Source: an uncultured Oscillospiraceae bacterium (GTDB lineage Bacteria; Bacillota; Clostridia; Oscillospirales; Oscillospiraceae). From it: a DNA stretch of 64,000 nucleotides. The notes under the pieces were generated by a model. It saw only the letters and a program-made list of their open reading frames with translations, had not been told where the DNA came from and ran no database searches. The translations under genes were made by a program, and so were the position numbers. The stretch lies in NCBI GenBank assembly GCA_934636655.1, contig CAKUAS010000003.1, positions 94,206 to 158,205 on the forward strand. The letters are read 5' to 3'. Numbering within the stretch: position 1 is the stretch's first letter; every line of letters begins with the position of its first letter. Positions 41,951 through 49,770 of this stretch are shown piece by piece.

Positions 41951-43732
41951 ATGACACAGTCAAGAACCCATACCTGCAATCAGCTCCGCATCGAAAACGT
42001 CGGAGAAAAGGTCAAGATCGTCGGATGGATGGAGAACGTCCGCGAGGTCGGCCAGAATTTCGCATTTGTCATAGTCCGCGATTTTTACGGCACGACTCAG
42101 GTCGTCGTCGAGACCGAGGACATGATGAAGATCATAAAAGGCATCAACAAAGAGAGCACTATCTCCGTCGAGGGCACTGTGCGCGAGCGTGCGAGCAAGA
42201 ATCCCAAGCTCCCCACCGGTGATATCGAGGTCGTTCCCGAGAAGATCGAGATCCTCGGCCGCTGCCGTTATAACGAGCTGCCGTTTGAGATAAACCGCAG
42301 CCGCGAGGCCGACGAGACCATGCGTCTTAAATATCGCTACCTCGACCTCAGAAATCCTGCCGTAAAGCAGAATATCATCCTGCGCTGCAACGTCGTTGCC
42401 GCTCTGCGCAAGGCCATGATGGAGCACGATTTCCTCGAGATAACAACGCCTATCCTCACAGCCTCCTCACCCGAGGGTGCACGCGACTATCTCGTTCCCG
42501 CGAGAAAGCACCCCGGCAAGTTCTACGCTCTGCCGCAGGCCCCTCAGCAGTTTAAGCAGCTGCTTATGACCTCGGGCTTTGACCGCTACTTCCAGATAGC
42601 ACCCTGCTTCCGCGATGAGGACGCACGCGGCGACCGATCTCCCGGCGAGTTCTATCAGCTCGACATGGAGATGTCCTTTGCAGGTCAGGAAGATGTTTTT
42701 GCCGTCATTGAGGACGTTCTGCCCCCGATATTTGAAAAGTTCGGAACATACAACATATCCAACAAGGCGCCCTTCCGCCGCATCGGATACAACGAGTCGA
42801 TGGAGAAATACGGCTCGGATAAGCCCGACCTGCGCATCGACCTCGTCGTCGAGGATATAACCGCGCTCGTCTCCGGCACCGATTTTGCCCCCTTTGCCGA
42901 GGGCAACACCGTAAAGGCGATCGTCGTAACCGGCTGCGGCCTTACCCGCAAGCAGATAGACAAGGTATGCGCCGACGTTGAGGTGCAGGCCGGCATGAAG
43001 CCCTTCTGGTTCAAGGTCGATGAAAACGGCGAGCTTGCCGGCGGCGTTGCGAAATTCCTTCAGGATAAGAAGGCTGCGCTCACCGAGACTCTCGGCCTCA
43101 AGCCCGGCTGCCTTGTCGGCGTGACGGCGGGAAAGAAGGGCGAGGCGCAGAAAACCGCAGGCGTTATGCGCAAGATGCTCGGCGCGGCAGTGCCCGGCCA
43201 TATGGACAAGGAACGCTATGAGTTCTGCTGGATCGTCGACTTCCCGATGTATGAGATCGGCGAGGAGTCCGGCGAACTTGAGTTCTGTCACAATCCGTTC
43301 TCCATGCCCAACGGCGGCCTTGAGATCCTCGAAAAGGCCGAGCGCGGCGAGGTCGATCCGCTTTCGATCACCGCGTTCCAGTATGACCTTGTCTGCAACG
43401 GTGTCGAGCTGTCCTCTGGCGCTGTGCGTAACCACGATCCCGAGATCATGATAAAGGCCTTTGAGATGGTTCGCCTCGGCGAGGACGACGTCAAGGCCAA
43501 GTTCCCGGCAATGTACAACGCGTTCTGCTACGGTGCGCCTCCCCATGCCGGTATCGCCCCGGGCGTTGACCGTATGGTCATGCTGCTCGCCGGCGAGGAT
43601 TCCATCCGTGAGATCATCCCGTTCCCGATGAACAAGAACGCGCAGGATATCATGATGGGCGCTCCCTCCGTTGTCGAGCAGAAGCAGCTTGACGAGCTGA
43701 ACATCGCAATAACCTGCCCCGTAGAAGAATAA
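41951..43732 (+). CDS. aspS: Aspartate--tRNA ligase
   Basis: A bacterial-type class IIb synthetase of 593 residues. It has an N-terminal OB-fold anticodon domain (VKIVGWMENVREVGQNFAFV), motif 2 (FRDEDARGDRSPGEFYQLD), the bacterial GAD insertion domain (about 290-420) and motif 3 (PPHAGIAPGVDRMVMLL). GGGAGG supplies the ribosome binding site. Specificity for tRNA-Asp only or also tRNA-Asn cannot be decided from what I see. Confidence 0.95.
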   Translation: MTQSRTHTCNQLRIENVGEKVKIVGWMENVREVGQNFAFVIVRDFYGTTQVVVETEDMMKIIKGINKESTISVEGTVRERASKNPKLPTGDIEVVPEKIEILGRCRYNELPFEINRSREADETMRLKYRYLDLRNPAVKQNIILRCNVVAALRKAMMEHDFLEITTPILTASSPEGARDYLVPARKHPGKFYALPQAPQQFKQLLMTSGFDRYFQIAPCFRDEDARGDRSPGEFYQLDMEMSFAGQEDVFAVIEDVLPPIFEKFGTYNISNKAPFRRIGYNESMEKYGSDKPDLRIDLVVEDITALVSGTDFAPFAEGNTVKAIVVTGCGLTRKQIDKVCADVEVQAGMKPFWFKVDENGELAGGVAKFLQDKKAALTETLGLKPGCLVGVTAGKKGEAQKTAGVMRKMLGAAVPGHMDKERYEFCWIVDFPMYEIGEESGELEFCHNPFSMPNGGLEILEKAERGEVDPLSITAFQYDLVCNGVELSSGAVRNHDPEIMIKAFEMVRLGEDDVKAKFPAMYNAFCYGAPPHAGIAPGVDRMVMLLAGEDSIREIIPFPMNKNAQDIMMGAPSVVEQKQLDELNIAITCPVEE

Positions 43733-43739
43733 TAAATTA

Positions 43740-43773
43740 AATAAGGGCTGCCTTTGCGACAGTCCTTATTTTT
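43740..43773 (+). terminator. Terminator after aspS
   Basis: AATAAGGGCTG, nine-base loop, CAGTCCTTATT with one mismatch, TTTT tail; 20 bases before the next start. Confidence 0.65.
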
Positions 43774-43793
43774 AAAAAATGTGGTGGTAAAAT

Positions 43794-45314
43794 ATGCTTG
43801 CAACGATAAGATCCCTCGGCGTTAAGGGTATCGGCGGATACGGAGTTTCGGTCGAGGTCTTCGTGTCAAACGGACTTGTCAACTTCGATATCGTCGGACT
43901 GCCTGATGCCGCGGTGAAAGAAGCGCGCGAGAGGGTGCGCGCCGCAATAAAATCAAACGGCTTCAAGTTCCCCGTAAGCCGCGTGACCGTTAACCTTGCT
44001 CCGGCGGATACGAAAAAGGCAGGCACGGTCTACGATCTGCCGATCATGCTCGGCATCCTCGCGGCGACGGGCGTTATACGCCAGCCGAAGCCCGACTGTG
44101 CATTTTTCGGCGAGCTTTCCTTAAACGGCACGCTCAGGCATGTAAACGGCGCTCTGCCGATGGCGGTCGCTGCCGCGCGCGAGGGTATACGCGAGCTGTT
44201 TGTTCCGGCCGATAACGCGCAGGAGGCTTCATATGCCGAGGGCGTGACGGTGTATCCGGTCGAGAACGTGTCAGAGCTCATCGCGCATCTGCGCGGCGAG
44301 TTTCCAATAAAGCCGATGGATGCGCCGAAGCTCGACCCCACGGCGGTGAAATATCTCGATTTTGCCGACGTAAAGGGTCAGGAGAACGTAAAGCGCGCCA
44401 TGGAGATCGCCGCAGCGGGCGGGCACAATATACTGATGGTGGGCCCTCCGGGTGCGGGCAAGAGCATGATGAGCAAGCGCCTGCCGGGTATTCTGCCGGA
44501 CATGACACGCGAGGAAATGCTCAAATCAACGGAGATCTACTCCGTTGCCGGACTTACCGGCAAAGATAATCCCATCATCTCAGCGCGGCCGTTCCGCGCG
44601 CCGCACCACACCGTTTCAAGCACCGCCATCTCCGGCGGAGGCACGGTGCCACGCCCGGGAGAGATAAGCCTTGCGCACAACGGAGTGCTTTTTTTAGACG
44701 AGCTGCCGGAATTCCGCAAGGATGTACTCGAGGTGCTGCGTCAGCCGCTCGAGGACGGCGAGGTCACCGTATCGCGCGTAGCGGGAACGGAGACGTTCCC
44801 GGCAAACTTCATGCTCGTGTGCGCGATGAATCCCTGCAAGTGCGGCTGGTACGGCCACCCTTCGGGGCGCTGCCGCTGCTCGGCAAACGAGGTGCGCGCA
44901 TACCACAGCCGCATATCCGGTCCGCTGCTGGACCGCATCGACATCATCGTAGAAGCCCCGGCGCTCGAGTACGAAGAACTCAAAAACCGCGCCCCGTCAG
45001 AGTGCTCGGCGGATATAAAGCGCCGCGTCGACGCGGCTCGGCTTATTCAGCGCAAGCGCTTTGAGGGCACGGAGATCCTCAGCAATGCCGGAATGAGCAC
45101 CAAGGCGCTCAACACATACTGCGGCCTTACGCCCGAGTGCGAGCAGCTAATGCACGATGCCTTCGACCGTATGGGGCTCACCGCACGCAGCTATGACCGT
45201 ATACTGCGTGTTGCTCGTACAATAGCCGACCTTGAAGGCGAGGAAGACATCGGAGCAATGCACATTGCCGAGGCGATCCAATATCGAACATACGATTTCA
45301 GAGACAATATATGA
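43794..45314 (+). CDS. YifB/ComM-family Mg-chelatase-like AAA+ ATPase
   Basis: A 506-residue cytosolic ATPase. The N-terminal ChlI-like domain (1-170) contains FVSNGLVNFDIVGLPDAAVK. The central Mg-chelatase AAA+ domain has Walker A GPPGAGKS, FRAPHHTVS and Walker B VLFLDELPEF, followed by the MNPCKCGWYG zinc-like motif and a C-terminal helical domain. Its relative ComM is a branch-migration helicase for integrating transformed DNA. Confidence 0.92.
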   Translation: MLATIRSLGVKGIGGYGVSVEVFVSNGLVNFDIVGLPDAAVKEARERVRAAIKSNGFKFPVSRVTVNLAPADTKKAGTVYDLPIMLGILAATGVIRQPKPDCAFFGELSLNGTLRHVNGALPMAVAAAREGIRELFVPADNAQEASYAEGVTVYPVENVSELIAHLRGEFPIKPMDAPKLDPTAVKYLDFADVKGQENVKRAMEIAAAGGHNILMVGPPGAGKSMMSKRLPGILPDMTREEMLKSTEIYSVAGLTGKDNPIISARPFRAPHHTVSSTAISGGGTVPRPGEISLAHNGVLFLDELPEFRKDVLEVLRQPLEDGEVTVSRVAGTETFPANFMLVCAMNPCKCGWYGHPSGRCRCSANEVRAYHSRISGPLLDRIDIIVEAPALEYEELKNRAPSECSADIKRRVDAARLIQRKRFEGTEILSNAGMSTKALNTYCGLTPECEQLMHDAFDRMGLTARSYDRILRVARTIADLEGEEDIGAMHIAEAIQYRTYDFRDNI

Positions 45315-45343
45315 TAAAAAGCTCCCCAAAAAGGGGAGCTTTT
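45315..45343 (+). terminator. Terminator after yifB
   Basis: AAAAAGCTCCCC, AAAA loop, GGGGAGCTTTTT. Confidence 0.9.
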
Positions 45344-45390
45344 TATATAGCTGATAGCCAAAAGTTTGACAAATTGAACGCGATTGTATG

Positions 45391-45419
45391 TTGACTGTGA
45401 GTATACATGGTACTATAAT
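45391..45419 (+). promoter_or_regulatory. Sigma-A promoter for the AMP-ligase/ACP operon
   Basis: TTGACT, exactly 17 bases, perfect TATAAT; the strongest-looking protein-gene promoter in the window, 35 bases before the start codon. Confidence 0.75.
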
Positions 45420-45453
45420 CTATACAAACATACTATCTTGGTAGGTGAATGAT

Positions 45454-47022
45454 GTGAGCAAAAAGCATTTCTCATTCGTCAGCTACACAGACCTCCGCGA
45501 TCTCGTGGATACGGCGGCGGAGAGATATCCGAATACCGAATTTTTCATCAGCAGTGATAAGCTTTTACCGCATATATCGGGCCGTCAGCTTCGTCACTGC
45601 TGCGCTGCATTTGCTTTCTTTGCGCGCCGCGAGGGCAATGCGGGCGAGCATATCGCCATCTTCGGGCGCAACTGCGCGGCATGGATAACGGCATTTTTTG
45701 CGGTCGTTACCGGCGGCTGCGTCGCAGCTCCGCTGTCTGTCGACGCAAAAACGGCCGAGCTTGACTACTGCGTCAAAAAAGCCGACTGCACGACACTTAT
45801 TTACGACTTTGCCTGCGAAAAAGACGCGCTTGAACTCAAGCGCCTCAATCCAGAGCTGCGGCTTGTTGAAATGCATGAGCTTGTTCAGAAATTGCTCGGC
45901 TGCGAGGGCGAGTACCGCCCGAGACCCGAACCCGGGGATATTGCCGCGCTGTACTTTACCTCGGGAACGACGGCAAACAGCCGCTGCGTGATTTTGACGC
46001 ACGGAAATCTCACGGCGCATCTGAACGCGGCTATGGCGGCGCTGCCTCTGTCGCCGGACGATATCGGCCTGTCTGTCCTGCCGCCGAGTCACACGTTTGA
46101 GCTCATGACGAACATTGTCGGCGCTCTGCATTGCGGCGGAACGCTGTATATAAACGAGAGCATCAAGACCGTAAAGCGCAATCTGAAAAAATATCAGCCG
46201 TCGATCCTTGTCGTCGTGCCGCTTGTGCTGCAGATGCTGCACAAGCAGATAATTGCTCAGGCGAAGAAAAGCGGAAAGCTCGAGCAGCTCGAAAAGGGGC
46301 TGAAGCTGAGTGCGTTTTTGCAGCGCTTCGGTATCGATATCAGTCATAAGCTTTTTGCAGAGGTCTACGATGTGCTCGGCGGAAAGCTCCGGTATTTCCT
46401 CTGCGGCGGAGCGCCGCTGGATAAGCAGCTCGTTGAGTTTTTTGCCGCCCTCGGCATAACCGTCCTGCAGGGCTACGGCATAACAGAGTGCTCGCCGATA
46501 GTTGCGGCAAATCTGCCGGAGGCAAACCGCATGGGATCTGTGGGAAAGCAGTTTCCCTGCTGCGAGGTTAAGGTCATCGACGGCGAGATATGCGTGCGCG
46601 GCGGCAGCGTATCGCCCGGCTATTACCGCGACGATATTGCGACGCACCAGGCATTTTATGATGGATGGTTCCACACGGGCGACCTCGGCTACACAGACAA
46701 AAACGGCTACATATTCTTCACCGGACGCCGCAAGAACCTCATCGTTCTGCCCAACGGCGAGAACGTTTCGCCCGAGGAGCTTGAGGAGAAACTCTACCGC
46801 ATCGACGGCGTGGAGGACGCGCTCGTGAGTCAGGACGGCGGCGTTATCTGCGCCGAGGTCTACGCGGATAGGGAGCTCATCCCGGACACGACGGCGCTGC
46901 AAAGGATCGTTGACAAACTCAATAAGGAGCTTCCGATGTTCAAGCAGATCGGAAGGGTCAGCCTGCGCGATGAGCCGTTTGAAAAAACATCAACACAGAA
47001 GATATACAGGAGGGGCGCATAA
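45454..47022 (+). CDS. AMP-dependent acyl-CoA/acyl-ACP synthetase family protein
   Basis: A 522-residue ANL-superfamily adenylating enzyme that activates a carboxylic acid as acyl-AMP. The P-loop is FTSGTTANSRCVILTHGN, lacking the usual GxPKG end. Motif A5 is GYGITECSP, A7 is FHTGDLGY, A8 is GRRKNLIVLPNGENVSPEE and the final catalytic lysine is in TSTQKIYR, so it should be active. The start is GTG at 45454 after TAGGTG. The next gene is an acyl carrier protein overlapping its stop, so the acid is probably loaded on that carrier rather than on CoA (inference). No membrane segment is seen. Confidence 0.85.
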   Translation: MSKKHFSFVSYTDLRDLVDTAAERYPNTEFFISSDKLLPHISGRQLRHCCAAFAFFARREGNAGEHIAIFGRNCAAWITAFFAVVTGGCVAAPLSVDAKTAELDYCVKKADCTTLIYDFACEKDALELKRLNPELRLVEMHELVQKLLGCEGEYRPRPEPGDIAALYFTSGTTANSRCVILTHGNLTAHLNAAMAALPLSPDDIGLSVLPPSHTFELMTNIVGALHCGGTLYINESIKTVKRNLKKYQPSILVVVPLVLQMLHKQIIAQAKKSGKLEQLEKGLKLSAFLQRFGIDISHKLFAEVYDVLGGKLRYFLCGGAPLDKQLVEFFAALGITVLQGYGITECSPIVAANLPEANRMGSVGKQFPCCEVKVIDGEICVRGGSVSPGYYRDDIATHQAFYDGWFHTGDLGYTDKNGYIFFTGRRKNLIVLPNGENVSPEELEEKLYRIDGVEDALVSQDGGVICAEVYADRELIPDTTALQRIVDKLNKELPMFKQIGRVSLRDEPFEKTSTQKIYRRGA

Positions 47023-47255
47023 TGAACGAAAAGATATTGCAGATCCTTGCAGAGGTCGCGGGAGTCGACGCGGGCAGCATAAGCGAGGACACAAGGCTCA
47101 CCGACGATCTCGGCCTTACGTCGTTTGACCTTGCCGACATAGTCGTGAGCATTGAGGACGAGTACGGCGTGAGCATCCCGGATGAGGTGTTCCCGACGCT
47201 GCACACGGTGGGCGACGTTTTTGCCGCTGCAAAGAAGGTGCTTGAGGATGCTTAA
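47022..47255 (+). CDS. Acyl carrier protein
   Basis: A 77-residue carrier protein. The phosphopantetheine attachment serine is Ser34 in LGLTSFDLADIV, a variant of the usual DSL motif in which aspartate is replaced by threonine. The rest shows the four-helix acidic pattern (IEDEYGVSIPDEVFPTLHTVGDV). It is translated directly from the ligase stop (TAATG overlap), so the two act on the same acyl group. It is unlike a housekeeping AcpP because of the neighbours and the variant motif. Confidence 0.9.
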   Translation: MNEKILQILAEVAGVDAGSISEDTRLTDDLGLTSFDLADIVVSIEDEYGVSIPDEVFPTLHTVGDVFAAAKKVLEDA

Positions 47256-48288
47256 GACCGATAAGCTGCCGGAGTTGTCCAAGCTTGATGTTTTCGCGCA
47301 GCCCTGCTTTGTTTTCAATATGCACAGCCGCGAAAAGCGCGATCTCATAACGCGCTGGCGCGGAACCGTCTGCCGCAAGCTGCCGGCAGGCTTCGAGATA
47401 GTCTCGTGGCAGAAGAGCATGTATCGCTTCGGAGGGCTCTACCGCGAGGTGCCGATAGCCGTGCGAGTCGTACTTGATGACAAAACGCGCATCGCATCTA
47501 TCGTCATAGACGAAAACAGCCGCGGCTCGCAGGGTAAAAGCTGCGATTTTGCTTGCCTTGAGTGCAGTCTGCGTGATAAACTTATAAAAAGACCCTTTGC
47601 GGAGTTTCCGCAGGTGTACAAGGATGCCGGAACTACCGGATGTCTGCACATTTTCGAGATACTCAGCGGCGCATCGTCGTTTTTCGCCCTCCTTACGGAT
47701 AGGGGGCTGACGCACGGCGCGGAGCAGGAGATGGTTAGAATATCGCCCGATGCAAATGGACTGCACGCGGTGAATACGCACGAGGTGCTCGGAAAGACGG
47801 CGGTGACGAAGATTGACCTTCGCCATAATGTTTTGCCGACCTTCGGAAAGAAGTCTCTGCCCGAGACGATAGACGCGCAGCTATCCGTTAGCTTCAATGG
47901 ACAGAAGGTGAGCCGCGGCGAGGTCAAGGCCGACGACTTCACCGGCTGCTACAGCAAGCTCAACCGTGCTTACACGCGAGCGTATCACGCGGAGAAGAAA
48001 TTCTTTGCCACGGGCGGCAAGCAGCGCTTTTCAAATCTGCCGTCGCTCGTCGGACTTACGGTTCTCGCGCTTAGTCATGAGGGCATGAGCGGAACGTTCA
48101 GCCGCGCGGCAAAGCTTGAAAATATACTCATCTTCCTGCAAACAGGCGAGGGGAGAGAGGGCTGCATCGGCTTCCGGAAAGGGCTCAACATGAATCAGCA
48201 GTATATGCTCAAGGCTGCCATCGGCGCGGTGTCGTTCTGCGCGGCGCTGGCAGCGGGCATAGCACTGAAAAGGAGAGCAAGAATATGA
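47248..48288 (+). CDS. Unknown protein with a C-terminal membrane anchor (ACP operon)
   Basis: A 346-residue protein I do not recognise. The bulk (1-310) is soluble, mixed alpha/beta, rich in basic residues, and contains an SCDFACLECS cysteine cluster near residue 105. A single hydrophobic segment near the end (AAIGAVSFCAALAAGIAL) followed by KRRAR makes it a tail-anchored membrane protein facing the cytoplasm. The ATG at 47248 overlaps the end of the ACP gene by eight bases, and its stop overlaps the next gene. It is probably a partner or client of the acyl-ACP. Confidence 0.7.
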   Translation: MLKTDKLPELSKLDVFAQPCFVFNMHSREKRDLITRWRGTVCRKLPAGFEIVSWQKSMYRFGGLYREVPIAVRVVLDDKTRIASIVIDENSRGSQGKSCDFACLECSLRDKLIKRPFAEFPQVYKDAGTTGCLHIFEILSGASSFFALLTDRGLTHGAEQEMVRISPDANGLHAVNTHEVLGKTAVTKIDLRHNVLPTFGKKSLPETIDAQLSVSFNGQKVSRGEVKADDFTGCYSKLNRAYTRAYHAEKKFFATGGKQRFSNLPSLVGLTVLALSHEGMSGTFSRAAKLENILIFLQTGEGREGCIGFRKGLNMNQQYMLKAAIGAVSFCAALAAGIALKRRARI

Positions 48289-48908
48289 ACAGAAACATTG
48301 ATGTCAGCAGCATGAAGATAGACCTTTATTCCGACAAATCGGTCAAGGACTTCACCGCCGAGGCCGCCGGTGCGGACAGCCGCATGTGGCTCAGTAACGT
48401 TGCCGCTGAGGTCGCGGCGGAGTCCGCGGCGCTGGCCGTAAAGGCGCTGCGCAAGTCGGGGCTTGAAGATGCTGAGCTTAAAAATGCCGAGCATTTTATC
48501 GAGGTCTTGCGTAAGTTTTTCCTCAAGACAATCGACCAGGAGCTTCAGTCGCGCGCCGAGTGGGATAAGGAGGTCGCGCTGGGCAAAACTCAGGCGTATA
48601 TAGAGGGCGGCGTGTTCGCGGCCTGCTCGGAGATAGATGAGATACTCTACGGCATGATAAAGCTCATCGATATGATCGAAGCGGTTGCAGATAAGCTCGT
48701 GCCCGAGGCCTGCGCGGATGCCGCGGCGGCGGTAACAATAGGCCGCAGCGCGATGGAGTGCGTCAAGCTTCAGAGATATCACTATTCGACGCTCATAACG
48801 GGCGACGTCAACTCCATGGCCATGCGCCGCGAGCCGGAGCTCGCCATATCCGACTGCGCCGAGCGCTATGATGCGCTGTATAAAAAGCTTCAGGAAAAGA
48901 TAAAGTAA
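48285..48908 (+). CDS. Unknown all-helical protein (last gene of ACP operon)
   Basis: 207 residues, predicted entirely alpha-helical and rich in Ala/Glu (MWLSNVAAEVAAESAALAVK; SEIDEILYGMIKLIDMIEAV). There is no membrane segment or signal peptide. The size and helix content recall four-helix-bundle proteins such as the cyclodeaminase family, but its GGGSV motif is absent, so I leave it unassigned. It starts within the stop of the preceding gene (ATGA), which makes four tightly coupled genes. Confidence 0.65.
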   Translation: MNRNIDVSSMKIDLYSDKSVKDFTAEAAGADSRMWLSNVAAEVAAESAALAVKALRKSGLEDAELKNAEHFIEVLRKFFLKTIDQELQSRAEWDKEVALGKTQAYIEGGVFAACSEIDEILYGMIKLIDMIEAVADKLVPEACADAAAAVTIGRSAMECVKLQRYHYSTLITGDVNSMAMRREPELAISDCAERYDALYKKLQEKIK

Positions 48909-48923
48909 AGAGTAAAATGAGCA

Positions 48924-48952
48924 AGGGCTCTGCGTTATCTCCGCAGAGCCCT
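48924..48952 (+). terminator. Hairpin ending the ACP operon
   Basis: AGGGCTCTGCG, TTATCT, CGCAGAGCCCT; stable stem but with no long T-run after it. Confidence 0.6.
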
Positions 48953-48978
48953 CGATATATAAAAATGTCCGTAAAAGC

Positions 48979-49040
48979 GAAATGACCCTTGACTGCACGG
49001 TTTCTTTACACCGTTTTTCATAGCAGTCAAGGGTCATTTC
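48979..49040. repeat. 18-bp perfect inverted repeat with a nested small hairpin
   Basis: GAAATGACCCTTGACTGC and its exact complement, separated by 26 bases that hold ACGG/CCGT. Not followed by a T-run. It could be an RNA stability element or a remnant of a mobile repeat. Confidence 0.6.
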
Positions 49041-49049
49041 TGCGTATTC

Positions 49050-49298
49050 TTAGTATCTAACATCATTGGTTACCTCTCTTTCTGCGGAATTGATGCCGCC
49101 TGTCAACGGAACGCAAATCAAAACACACTCTAAATACTCTAAGAAGATCGATTTCCCCAAGCGGGATATGGCCTGTGTTCTCGTTCTCTTTATATTTTGA
49201 CTTCGGCACCGTCTCCCTCGCCGCCGACTCTCTGTCGGGTTTCGAGGGACCGTTACTTGTACATCGGTATCACCCTTTCTGTGATTTAAAGATACCAA
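49050..49298 (-). other. Doubtful small reading frames, possibly a decayed gene
   Basis: A minus-strand frame of 82 codons (MVSLNHRKGDTDVQVTVP...) is open here. A second overlapping frame on the same strand reads VPKSKYKENENTGHIPLG.. to a stop at the left end. The second is more protein-like in composition but lacks a good start. A small frameshifted gene or chance frames would both explain it. The stretch 48,910-49,390 holds nothing else except the hairpins listed. Confidence 0.25.
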
Positions 49299-49391
49299 AT
49301 TTGCTCGGGCAATTCAAGAGCAATAGTGTATGAATTGCGAGATGGTTTATTGTGCAAATACACAATAAATGCGAACAAATATGCGCACATA

Positions 49392-49420
49392 TTGACATGT
49401 GTCACAAAAAATCATATAAT
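49392..49420 (+). promoter_or_regulatory. Consensus sigma-A promoter facing element 5
   Basis: TTGACA, exactly 17 bases, TATAAT: a full consensus. Transcription would begin near 49427, seven bases before the palindromic element at 49434. thiI has its own promoter further down. Confidence 0.75.
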
Positions 49421-49433
49421 AAATTCATTATGT

Positions 49434-49707
49434 GCGTGCCGGAGGTCTGCCTTCGGCACGATTCAGCGTATCAAAAAAGCCACGGGCGTTTTTGATACGC
49501 TTCATAAACGCCACATTTTTTGTGAAAATAAATTTTCACGAAAAATCTCGCTGCGCTCGTCAAAAAGTCCGTACCGGACATTTTTGATGGCTATAATCCA
49601 ACTTGAGGCGGGCCTTGCCCCCTCAAACTCCCCCGCTGCGCGGTCATCTTTCCTCAGCAGCATAGTTTTTTGCAGTCCGGCGTGCCGAAGGTAATCCTTC
49701 GGCACGC
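49434..49707. repeat. Palindromic element 5 (different sequence family)
   Basis: A 274-base non-coding stretch. Its ends pair: GCGTGCCGGAGG..CCTTCGGCACG (49434-49460) with GCGTGCCGAAGG..CCTTCGGCACGC (49680-49707). Inside lie three more hairpins: AGCGTATCAAAAA/TTTTTGATACGCT (49465-49501), TTTTTGTGAAAAT/ATTTTCACGAAAAA (about 49516-49545) and TCAAAAAGTCCG/CGGACATTTTTGA (about 49560-49586). It does not share the core of the other four elements. Confidence 0.75.
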
Positions 49708-49710
49708 TTA

Positions 49711-49739
49711 TTGCGTCTTTGAACAAATAATGATATAAT
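49711..49739 (+). promoter_or_regulatory. Sigma-A promoter for thiI
   Basis: TTGCGT, 17 bases, TATAAT, starting four bases after the end of palindromic element 5. Confidence 0.7.
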
Positions 49740-49770
49740 GCCTTGTTAAAAATAATTAGGAGCAGAACAT

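Noticed and set aside
45565..46902. 445-codon minus-strand frame opposite the AMP-ligase
   Set aside because: The ligase motifs A3-A10 are all in the plus-strand frame; the antisense protein has no recognisable pattern.
48285..48908. Considered as a formiminotransferase-cyclodeaminase-like enzyme
   Set aside because: Size and helix content are similar, but the family's glycine-rich motif and catalytic residues are not visible.
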